A stretch of DNA of 64,000 nt from Paludibacter sp963678465 (GCA_963678465.1 OY782858.1:1984001-2048000); one strand, 5' to 3'. Shown: positions 24,880 through 34,884, numbered from the stretch's first letter. The notes: generated by a model not told the origin, from the letters alone. A program made the numbers and translations.

Positions 24880-27800
24880 ATGGTCAAAGGTATAAAAAAA
24901 ACGGCTAAAATACTCAAAATCTTTGTTGCTTGTATTCTATTGATTCTTGCCACAATTCCTATACTACTGAGCAATAACAGGGTACAGAATTTTATTGTTC
25001 AGTCTGTTACACACGAACTCTCCACAAGATTAAAATCGAAAGTCACTGTGGGTAAAATAGAGTACAAACTATTTAATTCGGTAAAATTAAATGATTTGTA
25101 TGTTCAGGACCTGGAGCGTGACACTTTGATATATGTAGATGAAACGAAAGCCAATTTCAATCTCAGGGCAATATTCAGCGGCAAAATAATATTTACAGGT
25201 CTCGAATTCAAAAATTTATACGGTAATCTGAAAGTAGATACTACAGGGCATACAAATCTTGATTTCGTAATCAAAGCGTTTAAAACCTCGAAAAAAGAGA
25301 GTTCATCTGTAATTACATATAAAATTGATCATCTGAAAATAAAAAATTCACGTTTTAGCTACTCGAAACAAAACGGGAAACCCACCAGGAATGCAGCAAT
25401 CATCAACCCGGACAGTCTCCGACTTTCGAACATCAATGCAGACATCATCCTGCATTTGATGCGCAAGGACACTTTAAGCGCCGAGATAAAATCGCTGAGC
25501 ATGCGTGAGAAATCGGGATTTACACTCAAAAAACTATCCACACAGATGCAGGCTTCTACAAAAGGAGCCAAAATTCAGTTTATCGAACTACTGCTCCCTG
25601 CTTCGCATCTTAATCTTACAGATATCGAGTTGAAATACGATAGTTTAGCCGATTTTAAACACTTTGTTGAAAAAGTAAAATGGAACGCACCGATCAACAA
25701 CTCGTCCATTTCATTTGGTGATTTTTCAGCATTTATTCCCGAATTTAAAGGTATCAATAAAAGTGTAACCCTGAAAGGACAAGTGTCGGGGCGCATTTCG
25801 AGTTTGCGATTCAATAAAATGGAACTCAAATATGGCAAATCGCTTTCGTTGAATGCCGATCTTGATTTGAGTGGGCTTCCTTACATCAACGAGACATTTA
25901 TTTATGGGCAGATCAACGAATTAAAAGCCGACAAGAGAGATATTCAGGACATTGTTTCCGGATTGACTAAAAAACCATTCGTACTGCCAAAAGAACTCAA
26001 CCAATTGGGAACAGTAATTTACAAAGGAAATATTTCGGGTTTTCTTAGCAATCTGGTGGCCTATGGAAATCTGAAAACAAATATGGGAAGTATTTCCACA
26101 GATATACTCGTAAAACTCGAAAATAAATTTAAAGACCTGAATTACAACGGGACAGTAAAATCAAATAACTTCGAGCTAGGAAAGCTATTATCAAACAAAA
26201 ACTTAGGAAAAGCATCCTTCAGTTTCAATACAAATGGAATAAAGAAAGCTGGTGAAGCCATACGCGGAAACGTAAAAGCCACAGTGAACGAAATTGAGTT
26301 CAACCAATACGTTTACCGTGACATAGCGATGGACGGAAAATATGATGGAACCGGATTTGATGGAGCCATAAAACTATCCGACGAGAATATCAATGCTGAT
26401 TTCAAGGGAGTTATAGACCTCACAAAAAAATTACCAGTATTCGATTTCGAACTGGACGTAAAGGATGTAAACCCACATGCGCTACATCTCATAAAAACAT
26501 ATCCCGGAGTTCTGCTCTCATTTTCGGGAAGAACGAACATGATTGGTAACTCTCCGGACAATATAAACGGAATCATTCTTTTCGATAGTATAAAGCTCAC
26601 AAACATAGATAAAACATTGAATATAAATGAAATAAAATTCATAAGCAATATTGACGGCAACAACACCAATTTCCTTATCAATTCTGATTATGTAAACGGA
26701 TCGTTCAAAGGTGATTTCAAATACAGCAATGTTAGCAGCACGATTAATAAGATTATACAATACTATTTACCGGCATTATCTGTTTCGACCCCAAAATATT
26801 CAAAAACTCAAAATCACATTGATATTGATTTAACGATTGAAAATACCGACGAAATTTCGGAGGTACTGAACCTCCCCTATCAGTTGAAAGGAACAAGTAC
26901 GATCAAAGGGTCGATAGACGAAAGACAGAACAAAATAAATATAACCGGCAATTTTGCCGAATTCAGGGCAAAAAAACAATCGTTCGAGAACATTACATTA
27001 AGTATCGAAAACCAACAGCAACAACTAAAACTGACCACCCGTGCTCAGATGCCCGACAAAAAAGGATCCACAAGACTCTATTTATTCGCCGCGGCAGCTA
27101 AGGACTCTGTCACAACTCAGTTAGGATGGCAAAATTCAAGCAAAATAACAAATGCCGGCGAATTTCAAACAATAACAAAATTCAGAAATATTGACAATAA
27201 GCTAGCCGTTAAAATGAATATTTTACCGACTCAGGTAATTATTTCGGATTCGATTTGGGATATACGTGCTTCGAAAATTGAGCTAAACCCTGATAAAACA
27301 ATAGCCATTGATAATTTCAAGTTCGAAAACAAAGAACAATTTATTCATATCGACGGAAAAGTTTCACAAAACCTGACCGATGGCGTTACTGTTTCGATGA
27401 AAGATGTAGATGTGGATTATGTAATGCAGGTGCTGAAACTGAAAGGAATTAGTTTCGGAGGCCATGTTACAGGCAAAGCAGAATTGATAAGCTTGCTCAA
27501 ACAGCCTGTTTTGTTGGCTGAACTGGATGTAAAGAAATTATTGATCAATAACAAACTGATTGGCGACACAAAAGTGAATTCTGCCTGGGACAATGAAAAT
27601 AAACAGATCTTATTAGGCGCCGAAATGTATGATGAAAACAAAAAAGAAATTGCCATTGCCAAAGGTGTATATGTACCAAAAAACGATTCTCTTGATGTAA
27701 CTTTCGACACAAAAGGTATAGCTATTGATTTTTTAAATACTTATTTCGAAAGTGTTGCGCAAAATGTAAAGGGATTGGGACATGGTAAGTTCCGGATGTA

Positions 27801-29304
27801 TGGTCGAACCAAAAATCTTGGCTTTGAAGGAAATATCTTTGTAGACAAGGGACAAGCAACAATTAAAATGCTTAACACCACATATTTCTTTAACGATACG
27901 GTGAGACTGACCAGGAAGACGATTGCCATCAAAAACATGAAAATCTACGATGAGGAAAAAAATCAGGGCAATATGACCGGATTAATTACCCACAGCGGAA
28001 TGTTTCAGAACATGAAATACAATGTGGATGTGTATGGTAAAAAAATACTGGCGATGAATACCCGTTCGAGCGACAATGATTATTTTTTCGGCCGGGCTTA
28101 CGCCACCGGAACAGTAAACATACAGGGAGACACAAAAGAAGCTGTTATTTCGATCAATGCCGTATCGCAGCCAAAAACAAAATGTTACATTCAAATGGGA
28201 GGCGCTTCTTCGGCTTCCGACAATAGCTTTATCAACTTTATCAACACAAGATCCAGAACTGAGAAGGAAATTGATATAAAAAAAACTGGCAGTAATTTCA
28301 ATGTCGTTGTCGATATGAAAATTGATGTTACTCCCGATGCCGAATTGGAACTTATCATCGATCCGAAAGGTGGCGATGCTATTAAAGGCAAAGGCAGTGG
28401 TAACCTGCGCGTTCAGTTCGATAGTTTTTCGGACATGAAGCTTTATGGAACTTACGCCATTGATGCAGGCTCCTATTTGTTCACGTTACAAACTGTGATC
28501 CGAAAAGAATTTAAAATTGACAAAGGAAGCACCATTCAATGGACAGGCAATCCATTTGATGCTCAGGTAGATATAAGAGCCATTTATCCATTGACAGCTT
28601 CACTGAGCGATTTACTCGAAGATGTAAGCTCATCCACCAATCGCGGAAGCGTTCCGGTGAACTGTGTGCTTAATCTTTCCGAAAACCTAATGAAACCAAC
28701 CATTAAGTTTGAAATTGACTTGCCCCTGAGCGACGAAAGCATGAAACAACGCGTACGAAGCATTATAAATACCGAAGAAATGATGAATCGGCAAATAGCT
28801 TATCTGTTGGTTCTTAGTAAGTTTTATACTCCCGACAACAAAGGAAATGCAGGGCTGAATAATACGATTTCATTCGCGGTATCCACCTTTAGTGCGCACC
28901 TCAACAATCTGATTCAGAAATCGCTAAACACAAACAATCTTTCATTGGGTGTGGATTGGCAAAAATCAGAATTACAAACAGACGAAGTAAAAGCTCAATT
29001 AAATTATCAGAACAAACGAATTATTTTAAATGGAGAATTTGGTTACAGAAACGAAAATGTAAACACGTCCACCAACGCAAGTAAATTTATTGGTGACTTT
29101 GACCTGGAATACCTGTTGATAGAATCAGGAAAATTACGCGCCAAAGCCTACAGCCACACCATTGATAGAGCGCAACTAAAAGAAGCTAAATCAACGCAGG
29201 GTTTTGGTTTGATTTATAAAGAAGATTTTGAAAGCGTAGGCGACATGCTGAATTATTACTGGAAAATAATTACCGGAATCACAAAAAAGAAAAAAAATGA
29301 ATAA
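24880..29304 (+). CDS. tamB: Translocation/assembly module protein TamB
   Basis: A 1474-residue AsmA-like giant. One N-terminal membrane anchor (about 14-33; ILKIFVACILLILATIPILL) is followed by a very long, beta-repetitive periplasmic body and the conserved TamB (DUF490) C-terminal domain at about 1050-1450. That domain has the family layout: GNLRVQFDSFSDMKLYGTYA, NPFDAQVDIRAIYPL and a late beta region. TamB-type proteins span the periplasm and are implicated in outer-membrane protein insertion and phospholipid transport. It is divergent from tsaD and overlaps the next gene by 8 bases. The length is typical for Bacteroidetes members. Confidence 0.93.
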   Translation: MVKGIKKTAKILKIFVACILLILATIPILLSNNRVQNFIVQSVTHELSTRLKSKVTVGKIEYKLFNSVKLNDLYVQDLERDTLIYVDETKANFNLRAIFSGKIIFTGLEFKNLYGNLKVDTTGHTNLDFVIKAFKTSKKESSSVITYKIDHLKIKNSRFSYSKQNGKPTRNAAIINPDSLRLSNINADIILHLMRKDTLSAEIKSLSMREKSGFTLKKLSTQMQASTKGAKIQFIELLLPASHLNLTDIELKYDSLADFKHFVEKVKWNAPINNSSISFGDFSAFIPEFKGINKSVTLKGQVSGRISSLRFNKMELKYGKSLSLNADLDLSGLPYINETFIYGQINELKADKRDIQDIVSGLTKKPFVLPKELNQLGTVIYKGNISGFLSNLVAYGNLKTNMGSISTDILVKLENKFKDLNYNGTVKSNNFELGKLLSNKNLGKASFSFNTNGIKKAGEAIRGNVKATVNEIEFNQYVYRDIAMDGKYDGTGFDGAIKLSDENINADFKGVIDLTKKLPVFDFELDVKDVNPHALHLIKTYPGVLLSFSGRTNMIGNSPDNINGIILFDSIKLTNIDKTLNINEIKFISNIDGNNTNFLINSDYVNGSFKGDFKYSNVSSTINKIIQYYLPALSVSTPKYSKTQNHIDIDLTIENTDEISEVLNLPYQLKGTSTIKGSIDERQNKINITGNFAEFRAKKQSFENITLSIENQQQQLKLTTRAQMPDKKGSTRLYLFAAAAKDSVTTQLGWQNSSKITNAGEFQTITKFRNIDNKLAVKMNILPTQVIISDSIWDIRASKIELNPDKTIAIDNFKFENKEQFIHIDGKVSQNLTDGVTVSMKDVDVDYVMQVLKLKGISFGGHVTGKAELISLLKQPVLLAELDVKKLLINNKLIGDTKVNSAWDNENKQILLGAEMYDENKKEIAIAKGVYVPKNDSLDVTFDTKGIAIDFLNTYFESVAQNVKGLGHGKFRMYGRTKNLGFEGNIFVDKGQATIKMLNTTYFFNDTVRLTRKTIAIKNMKIYDEEKNQGNMTGLITHSGMFQNMKYNVDVYGKKILAMNTRSSDNDYFFGRAYATGTVNIQGDTKEAVISINAVSQPKTKCYIQMGGASSASDNSFINFINTRSRTEKEIDIKKTGSNFNVVVDMKIDVTPDAELELIIDPKGGDAIKGKGSGNLRVQFDSFSDMKLYGTYAIDAGSYLFTLQTVIRKEFKIDKGSTIQWTGNPFDAQVDIRAIYPLTASLSDLLEDVSSSTNRGSVPVNCVLNLSENLMKPTIKFEIDLPLSDESMKQRVRSIINTEEMMNRQIAYLLVLSKFYTPDNKGNAGLNNTISFAVSTFSAHLNNLIQKSLNTNNLSLGVDWQKSELQTDEVKAQLNYQNKRIILNGEFGYRNENVNTSTNASKFIGDFDLEYLLIESGKLRAKAYSHTIDRAQLKEAKSTQGFGLIYKEDFESVGDMLNYYWKIITGITKKKKNE

Positions 29305-29959
29305 CAACATAATCCTTACAAAAACACTTCTCTTTGCCTTTCTCTGCACAATTTCATTTTCGGCAAATGCTCAAAAAGTTGGAGATTTATTCCTGTCGAT
29401 GCCCGACAAAATAGTTCCCACGCTATCGAAGCAACAGCGTTTTGAAATGCTGGAATACAGCAAACTAAACCGCCGCGACAGTATAAAAAACAAATTCAAT
29501 GAATACGTTTCCATACAACACTACGATTCAATCAACCAACTCATTACGTTTAACACAACAAAAAATAACCTTACAGAAATCAAAGTTTTTGAAATGGAAG
29601 ACGCTACAACTGTTGTAGCCATTATCAACACAGTTCTTCAGCCTGTACGCTTATCTACAATTCAATTCTATCATCTAAATTGGCAACCGCTGACACTTTT
29701 CTCAGATATTCCTACTGCCAAACAATGGCTCATTTCTGAAAATACTGAAAATGCAGACATTGATCTCGACTGGCTCAACAAACATCTGGGAAACAGTTAT
29801 TTGTCATTCACGTTTTCAAAAGAAAAACCTGCAATCGAAGTTGAAAATCATTTAGTTGACTTTTTAAGTATCGAAGACAAGAAAATAATTGCCAATTTAT
29901 TAAGCAATAAACCACTCATTTACAAACTCTCTCACAAGCAATTTGTAATTTCAGAATAA
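29297..29959 (+). CDS. DUF3256 family periplasmic protein
   Basis: A 220-residue protein with a signal peptide (about 1-25, cut after ANAQ) and the opening KVGDLFLSMPDKIVPTLS typical of DUF3256, a Bacteroidales family of unknown function. It overlaps the tamB end by 8 bases in another frame, so the two are translationally coupled; a role in envelope biogenesis is an inference from this. No catalytic motif is seen. A terminator hairpin follows at 29986. Confidence 0.82.
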   Translation: MNNNIILTKTLLFAFLCTISFSANAQKVGDLFLSMPDKIVPTLSKQQRFEMLEYSKLNRRDSIKNKFNEYVSIQHYDSINQLITFNTTKNNLTEIKVFEMEDATTVVAIINTVLQPVRLSTIQFYHLNWQPLTLFSDIPTAKQWLISENTENADIDLDWLNKHLGNSYLSFTFSKEKPAIEVENHLVDFLSIEDKKIIANLLSNKPLIYKLSHKQFVISE

Positions 29960-29985
29960 CTGTATTTTTTTAAAACTAAAAAAAA

Positions 29986-30009
29986 AACGATTCATATCTA
30001 TGAGTCGTT
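29986..30009 (+). terminator. Intrinsic terminator after tamB-DUF3256
   Basis: AACGATTCAT and ATGAGTCGTT form a 10-bp stem (one G-T) with a four-base loop, preceded by A10 and followed by a T-rich tract. Confidence 0.7.
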
Positions 30010-30099
30010 TGCTTTTGTTATACTCAAAAAAGCAGAAGCAATTCCATGAATTAATCATTTACAGGAAAATAAAAGCACTTACTGTGTTAAACTCGAAAA

Positions 30100-30121
30100 A
30101 TTAAAGAAATATTTCTTTAAT
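30100..30121. promoter_or_regulatory. Perfect 22-bp palindrome upstream of hydrogenase operon
   Basis: ATTAAAGAAAT followed immediately by its exact reverse complement, with no spacer, 112 bases before the first gene of the hydrogenase operon. Size and symmetry suit a homodimeric repressor or activator site. There is no T-run after it, so it is not a terminator. The cognate regulator is not in the window, and the promoter it might control is not clear (ATTATTTTGC near 30130 is the nearest -7-like string). Confidence 0.55.
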
Positions 30122-30232
30122 CAATGGAAATTATTTTGCATCTTTACAGCATAAATCAGATATATTATTTCCAATCGGTTTAAATGTATCATAATCAGTC
30201 GGATGATTTAATAACTTAATAACATCGACTTT

Positions 30233-30619
30233 ATGAAAAAACTCACATCAGTTGCTGATCTAAAGAAGCTTAAGCAACAATCTTCACTGGCATCAAATCC
30301 AAAAGATGCACCCTCATCGCAACAACCAATTGTGATCAAGGTGGCTATGGCCACTTGTGGTATAGCCTCAGGCGCCAAAGCAACCTACGATTACTTTGTA
30401 CAGGAACTTGAGCGGCAAAAAATAAAAGCAACTGTGTGCCAAACAGGCTGCATGAGTTACTGCTATGCTGAACCTACAGTCGAAATTACTTTAGCTGGCG
30501 AAGAGCCGGTAGTTTTCGGCTTTGTAAACAGCGCTAAAGCACAGGAAATCATCGACAAATATATAATTCAGCATCAACTGATTGACGGCATTATACCTGC
30601 CAGTTACAAAACGGTTTGA
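30233..30619 (+). CDS. Thioredoxin-like [2Fe-2S] ferredoxin, hydrogenase-associated
   Basis: A 128-residue cytoplasmic protein. After a Ser/Gln-rich N-terminus (1-35) comes a thioredoxin-like ferredoxin fold with four cysteines in the NuoE-like pattern: one in MATCGIASGAK, then CQTGCMSYC. It corresponds to the small HydD-type protein found in many clostridial hydrogenase operons and probably relays electrons to or from the HydB flavin subunit. It is first in the operon; HydB follows after 63 bases. The exact partner is inferred from context. Confidence 0.85.
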   Translation: MKKLTSVADLKKLKQQSSLASNPKDAPSSQQPIVIKVAMATCGIASGAKATYDYFVQELERQKIKATVCQTGCMSYCYAEPTVEITLAGEEPVVFGFVNSAKAQEIIDKYIIQHQLIDGIIPASYKTV

Positions 30620-30682
30620 TGCGGATATAGATTTCAAATTACAACAAAAGTCTGAAATTTAACTTTTTAAACTCCTGAAGAT

Positions 30683-32470
30683 ATGACTCATCATCATATA
30701 TTTGTATGCGGAGGGATAGGTTGCCGTTCAATGGAATCGGAGCAACTACGAAAAAATCTACAGCGCGAAATCATTGTTCGTGGTCTGTCCGACGAAGTTC
30801 AGGTAGTATCAACCGGCTGCTTTGGATTTTGCGAAAAAGGTCCTTTAGTAAAAATATCACCTGACAACACTTTTTACGTCCAGGTTTCGCCCAACGATGC
30901 TGCTGAAATTATTCAGGAACATATCATTAACAAGCAGAAGGTAGAAAGATTACTCTATTTCCATCCTGAAACAAAAAAAAGAGTAACCGAAGCCAAAGAT
31001 ATGGACTTCTATAAACGTCAGTATCGCATTGCATTACGAAATTGTGGCAATATCGACCCCAACAATATTGAAGAATACATTGCTCGCGATGGATATACTG
31101 CTTTGGCCAAATGCCTTACCGAACTAAGCCCCGTTGAAGTGATCGGGACAATAAAAAAATCGGGCTTAAGAGGCAGAGGAGGTGGAGGCTTCCCTACCGG
31201 ACTGAAATGGGAAATTACAAAATCAACTAACAGCATACAAAAATATGTAGTATGCAATGCCGACGAAGGAGATCCGGGTGCTTTTATGGATCGTTCCATC
31301 CTCGAAGGCGATCCGCATTCTGTGATCGAAGCCATGGCCATTTGCGGTTATTGCATTGGTGCCGACAAAGGGCTTATTTATATTCGTGCCGAATACCCAT
31401 TAGCCATCAAACGTTTAAAAAGAGCACTACAACAAGCTGACGACACTGGCTTGCTTGGGAAGAATATCTTAGGTACAGATTTTAATTTCGAAATTGAACT
31501 CCGCTATGGTGCCGGAGCTTTCGTTTGCGGCGAAGAAACCGCGCTCATTCACTCGATGGAAGGCTGCAGAGGCGAGCCCACTTTCAAACCACCATTTCCA
31601 TCTACCGAAGGCTATCTGGGGCAGCCTACCAACGTAAACAATGTAGAAACTTTTGCAAATATCCCTGTCATTATCAACAAAGGAGCGGAATGGTTCAGTG
31701 CTATTGGCACCGAGAAATCGAAAGGAACAAAAGTATTTGCACTGGCAGGAAAAATCAACAATGTTGGTCTGATTGAAGTTCCAATGGGCACAACCCTGCG
31801 CGAAATTATTTATGATATCGGAGGAGGCATAAAAGATGGCAAGAAATTTAAAGCAGTGCAAACCGGAGGTCCATCCGGAGGCTGCCTGAGCGAAAAATTT
31901 CTGGATACTCCTATCGATTACGACAATCTGATTGCTGCAGGTTCCATGATGGGATCGGGCGGAATGATAGTGCTGGACGAAGACGACTGCATGGTTTCTA
32001 TTGCAAAATTCTACCTCACCTTCACATTAGAGGAATCGTGTGGCAAATGTGCACCTTGCAGGATAGGCAATAAACGATTGCACGAGATATTGGATAGAAT
32101 AACACAAGGTCTGGGAACAGAGGAGGATTTAATTCGTTTAAAATCATTGTCGAATGTAATAAAAGACACTTCACTTTGCGGACTCGGACAAACCTCTCCC
32201 AACCCTATCCTTTCCACTATGGCCAATTTTTACAGCGAATACGAAGCACATGTAAAACAGAGAAAATGCCCATCGAAACAATGTAAAGATCTGATTTCAT
32301 TCTCAATACTTACCGATAATTGTACCGGGTGTACGCTTTGCTTTCGCAATTGTCCGGTGGAAGCCATCAGTGGAGAAAAAGGGAAAGTTCACAATATTGA
32401 CCAGGATAAATGTATAAAATGTGGCATTTGTTTCTCAAAATGTAAATATGAAGCCATACTTGTAGAATAA
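30683..32470 (+). CDS. hydB: Electron-bifurcating hydrogenase subunit HydB (NuoF-like)
   Basis: A 595-residue flavoprotein. Domains: N-terminal thioredoxin-like [2Fe-2S] (about 1-95; CGGIGC and CFGFC), NADH/FMN-binding 51-kDa domain (about 130-340; KSGLRGRGGGGFPTGLKW, CNADEGDPGAFMDR), SLBB domain (about 340-430), a 4Fe-4S site (ESCGKCAPCRIG, about 450), and a C-terminal double [4Fe-4S] ferredoxin (CTGCTLCFRNC and CIKCGICFSKC). It is the NAD(H)-oxidoreductase subunit of HydABC, which couples ferredoxin and NADH to hydrogen. The extra ferredoxin domain separates it from respiratory NuoF. Confidence 0.95.
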   Translation: MTHHHIFVCGGIGCRSMESEQLRKNLQREIIVRGLSDEVQVVSTGCFGFCEKGPLVKISPDNTFYVQVSPNDAAEIIQEHIINKQKVERLLYFHPETKKRVTEAKDMDFYKRQYRIALRNCGNIDPNNIEEYIARDGYTALAKCLTELSPVEVIGTIKKSGLRGRGGGGFPTGLKWEITKSTNSIQKYVVCNADEGDPGAFMDRSILEGDPHSVIEAMAICGYCIGADKGLIYIRAEYPLAIKRLKRALQQADDTGLLGKNILGTDFNFEIELRYGAGAFVCGEETALIHSMEGCRGEPTFKPPFPSTEGYLGQPTNVNNVETFANIPVIINKGAEWFSAIGTEKSKGTKVFALAGKINNVGLIEVPMGTTLREIIYDIGGGIKDGKKFKAVQTGGPSGGCLSEKFLDTPIDYDNLIAAGSMMGSGGMIVLDEDDCMVSIAKFYLTFTLEESCGKCAPCRIGNKRLHEILDRITQGLGTEEDLIRLKSLSNVIKDTSLCGLGQTSPNPILSTMANFYSEYEAHVKQRKCPSKQCKDLISFSILTDNCTGCTLCFRNCPVEAISGEKGKVHNIDQDKCIKCGICFSKCKYEAILVE

Positions 32471-32547
32471 ATAGGAGTAAAACCAAAACAATAATTTCAT
32501 CCATTGCTAAAGTGTTTTTCATCCAATTTTTATCAAAAAAACTTATC

Positions 32548-34305
32548 ATGATAAAACTTACGATAGACCAAAAGCCAGTATCAGTTACCGAAGGGACAAC
32601 AATACTTGAAGCCGCCGAAAAAGTAGGTATCGACATACCCACTCTATGTCACATGAAATTACACGACATGAACATCGAAAATAAACCCGGTGGTTGCCGA
32701 ATATGTGTTGTAGAAATAAGCGGACAACGCAACCTGGCTCCTGCCTGTTGCACCAAAGTGAGCGAAGGCAGCATCATTCAAACCCATTCGATGCGGGTCA
32801 TCAATGCGCGACGAACGGTAATGGAACTTATCCTCTCCGATCATCCGGCTGAATGTTTGACCTGTGCAAAATCGGGCGATTGCGAACTACAGCGCATGGC
32901 TCACCGCCTTGGCATTCGCGAAATTCATTGCCAGGGAGAACAATCTACTTATAAAATGGATAACTCTCCTTCCATCATACGCGATCCGAACAAGTGCATC
33001 ATGTGCCGGCGCTGCGAAATGATGTGCAACGAGGTGCAAACAGTAGGCGTTTTGAGCGCTGTGCAACGCGGCTTTCATTCGGTAGTTGCTCCTGCTTTTC
33101 AAAACGATTTAATGCATTCCGAATGCACCTTTTGTGGTCAGTGTCTTGCAGTTTGTCCTACAGGCGCACTAACTGAGGTGGATGAAACCGCAGCTGTTAT
33201 TCGGGCTCTCGCGGATTCGGAAAAAACAGTCGTTGTGCAGACAGCTCCTGCAGTGAGGGCCGCTTTAGGAGAAGAATTCGGATATGCACCGGGATCGCTG
33301 GTGACTGGAGAAATGGTTGCTGCACTACGTCGTTTGGGATTTAATTATGTTTTCGATACCGATTTTGCAGCCGACCTTACAATTATGGAGGAAGGAACCG
33401 AACTTCTACGCCGACTGAACGCATACCTCAAAGGAGACACATCGGTGAAACTTCCTATTCTTACTTCCTGTTGCCCCGCGTGGGTGAAATTCTTCGAACA
33501 TCAATTCCCCGAATTAATTGACATTCCATCCACAGCCCGTTCGCCTCAGCAAATGTTTGGATCCATAGCCAAATCTTATTTTGCCGAAAAACTTGGCATC
33601 GATCGAAAAAACATGGTAGTCGTTTCCATTATGCCCTGTGTTGCAAAAAAATACGAACGCGGCAGAGATGAATTTTTCGTAGATGGGAATCCGGATGTAG
33701 ACATTGTGCTCACCACCAGGGAACTATCGCGACTTATCAAGTTATGCAATATTGATTTACAATCGCTGCCCGGAGAAGAATTTGATGCACCTTTAGGAGC
33801 ATCAACGGGAGCTGGTGTTTTGTTTGGCACCACCGGTGGCGTTATTGAAGCTGCCGTACGAACGGCTTACGAAATTCAGACCGGTAAAACATTAGAACGT
33901 ATTAAATTTTCCGAATTGCGTGGCATGGAAGGCCTGCGGGAAGCAGTGATTGATTTTGATGGCGTAGATGTACGTATTGGCATAGCACATGGTTTAGGCA
34001 ATGCCCGTAAATTGTTGAATGAAATTGAATCGGGAAAAAGTCATTACCACGCTATCGAAATCATGTCGTGCCCCGGTGGCTGTATTGGTGGAGGCGGTCA
34101 ACCATATCATCATGGCCATTCGGAAGTATTGCTTCAACGTCAACAAGCGCTGTATCGTGAGGATGAGCAGAAAGAAATACGAAAATCGCACGAAAACCCA
34201 TATATTATTCAGCTCTATAATGAATTTCTTGGAAAACCTATGAGTAAAAAAGCACACAAGCTGTTGCATACAGTTTATTTTGACAGAAAGAACGGAAAGA
34301 AATAA
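32548..34305 (+). CDS. hydA: [FeFe] hydrogenase catalytic subunit HydA
   Basis: Start taken at 32548 (MIKLTIDQKPV); an upstream ATG at 32512 adds 12 residues not seen in the family. 585 residues: plant-type [2Fe-2S] (about 1-75), His-ligated cluster segment (HPAECLTCAKSGDCELQ), two [4Fe-4S] motifs (CIMCRRCEMMC, CTFCGQCLAVC), then the H-cluster domain with all three signatures: TSCCPAW, MPCVAKK and MSCPGGCIGGGGQP. A C-terminal small-subunit-like tail ends it. It catalyses reversible proton reduction. With HydB and HydC it forms the trimeric, NADH-linked bifurcating type. The maturases HydE, HydF and HydG are not in the window. Confidence 0.96.
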   Translation: MIKLTIDQKPVSVTEGTTILEAAEKVGIDIPTLCHMKLHDMNIENKPGGCRICVVEISGQRNLAPACCTKVSEGSIIQTHSMRVINARRTVMELILSDHPAECLTCAKSGDCELQRMAHRLGIREIHCQGEQSTYKMDNSPSIIRDPNKCIMCRRCEMMCNEVQTVGVLSAVQRGFHSVVAPAFQNDLMHSECTFCGQCLAVCPTGALTEVDETAAVIRALADSEKTVVVQTAPAVRAALGEEFGYAPGSLVTGEMVAALRRLGFNYVFDTDFAADLTIMEEGTELLRRLNAYLKGDTSVKLPILTSCCPAWVKFFEHQFPELIDIPSTARSPQQMFGSIAKSYFAEKLGIDRKNMVVVSIMPCVAKKYERGRDEFFVDGNPDVDIVLTTRELSRLIKLCNIDLQSLPGEEFDAPLGASTGAGVLFGTTGGVIEAAVRTAYEIQTGKTLERIKFSELRGMEGLREAVIDFDGVDVRIGIAHGLGNARKLLNEIESGKSHYHAIEIMSCPGGCIGGGGQPYHHGHSEVLLQRQQALYREDEQKEIRKSHENPYIIQLYNEFLGKPMSKKAHKLLHTVYFDRKNGKK

Positions 34306-34362
34306 AATGAACACCTTCATTTTCAAATTGGTATAAAAAATTCGAAGAAAAACACAGCAATT

Positions 34363-34854
34363 ATGGCAACAATACAATTAACTGAACCCGCTGAAGTACT
34401 TATTAAAAGCGTTTGTAAACGTTTCAGAAACGATGCGCATGAACTGATCAATGTATTACATGAGTTGCAGCATGAATTAGGTTATTTACCACCCGAAGTG
34501 CAATCGGCCATAGCAAAAGAATTACAAATTCCGGTGTCGAAAGTGTATGGAGTGGTTACTTTTTACTCCTTTTTCAGCATGCTTCCCAAGGGAAAATACC
34601 AAATCTCAGTATGCCTTGGTACAGCTTGTTACGTACGGGGCGGAGAACTTGTTTTGGAGGAATTTAAACGCAGATTAAATATTAAAGTAGGCGAAACAAC
34701 AAAAGATGGAGTTTTCAGTCTCAGTTGTATCCGTTGCGTAGGTGCTTGTGGTTTATCGCCTGTGGTAACAATTGGCGAAAAAGTGTACGGACGCGTCACT
34801 CCGCAACAGGTAAGACGAATTATTGACGAATACATGATACTCGAGGAAGATTGA
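34363..34854 (+). CDS. hydC: Hydrogenase subunit HydC (NuoE-like)
   Basis: A 163-residue cytoplasmic thioredoxin-like [2Fe-2S] protein. An N-terminal helical bundle (about 1-75; LINVLHELQHELGYLPPEV) precedes the cluster domain with CLGTAC and CIRCVGAC, the four NuoE-type ligands. It transfers electrons within the HydABC complex next to HydB. It is last in this operon, 57 bases after hydA, whereas hydC is more often first in other bacteria. A terminator follows. Confidence 0.94.
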   Translation: MATIQLTEPAEVLIKSVCKRFRNDAHELINVLHELQHELGYLPPEVQSAIAKELQIPVSKVYGVVTFYSFFSMLPKGKYQISVCLGTACYVRGGELVLEEFKRRLNIKVGETTKDGVFSLSCIRCVGACGLSPVVTIGEKVYGRVTPQQVRRIIDEYMILEED

Positions 34855-34884
34855 GGCCTTTAGTATTCAACAACCATAAAAAAT

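Noticed and set aside
32512..32547. Upstream ATG start for hydA
   Set aside because: The extra 12 residues (hydrophobic) precede the normal N-terminus of the plant-type ferredoxin domain and would be out of keeping with the family.
30683..34854. Respiratory complex I (NuoEFG) instead of a hydrogenase
   Set aside because: The large subunit carries all three H-cluster motifs (TSCCPAW, MPCVAKK, MSCPGGCIGGG), and no membrane Nuo subunits are present.
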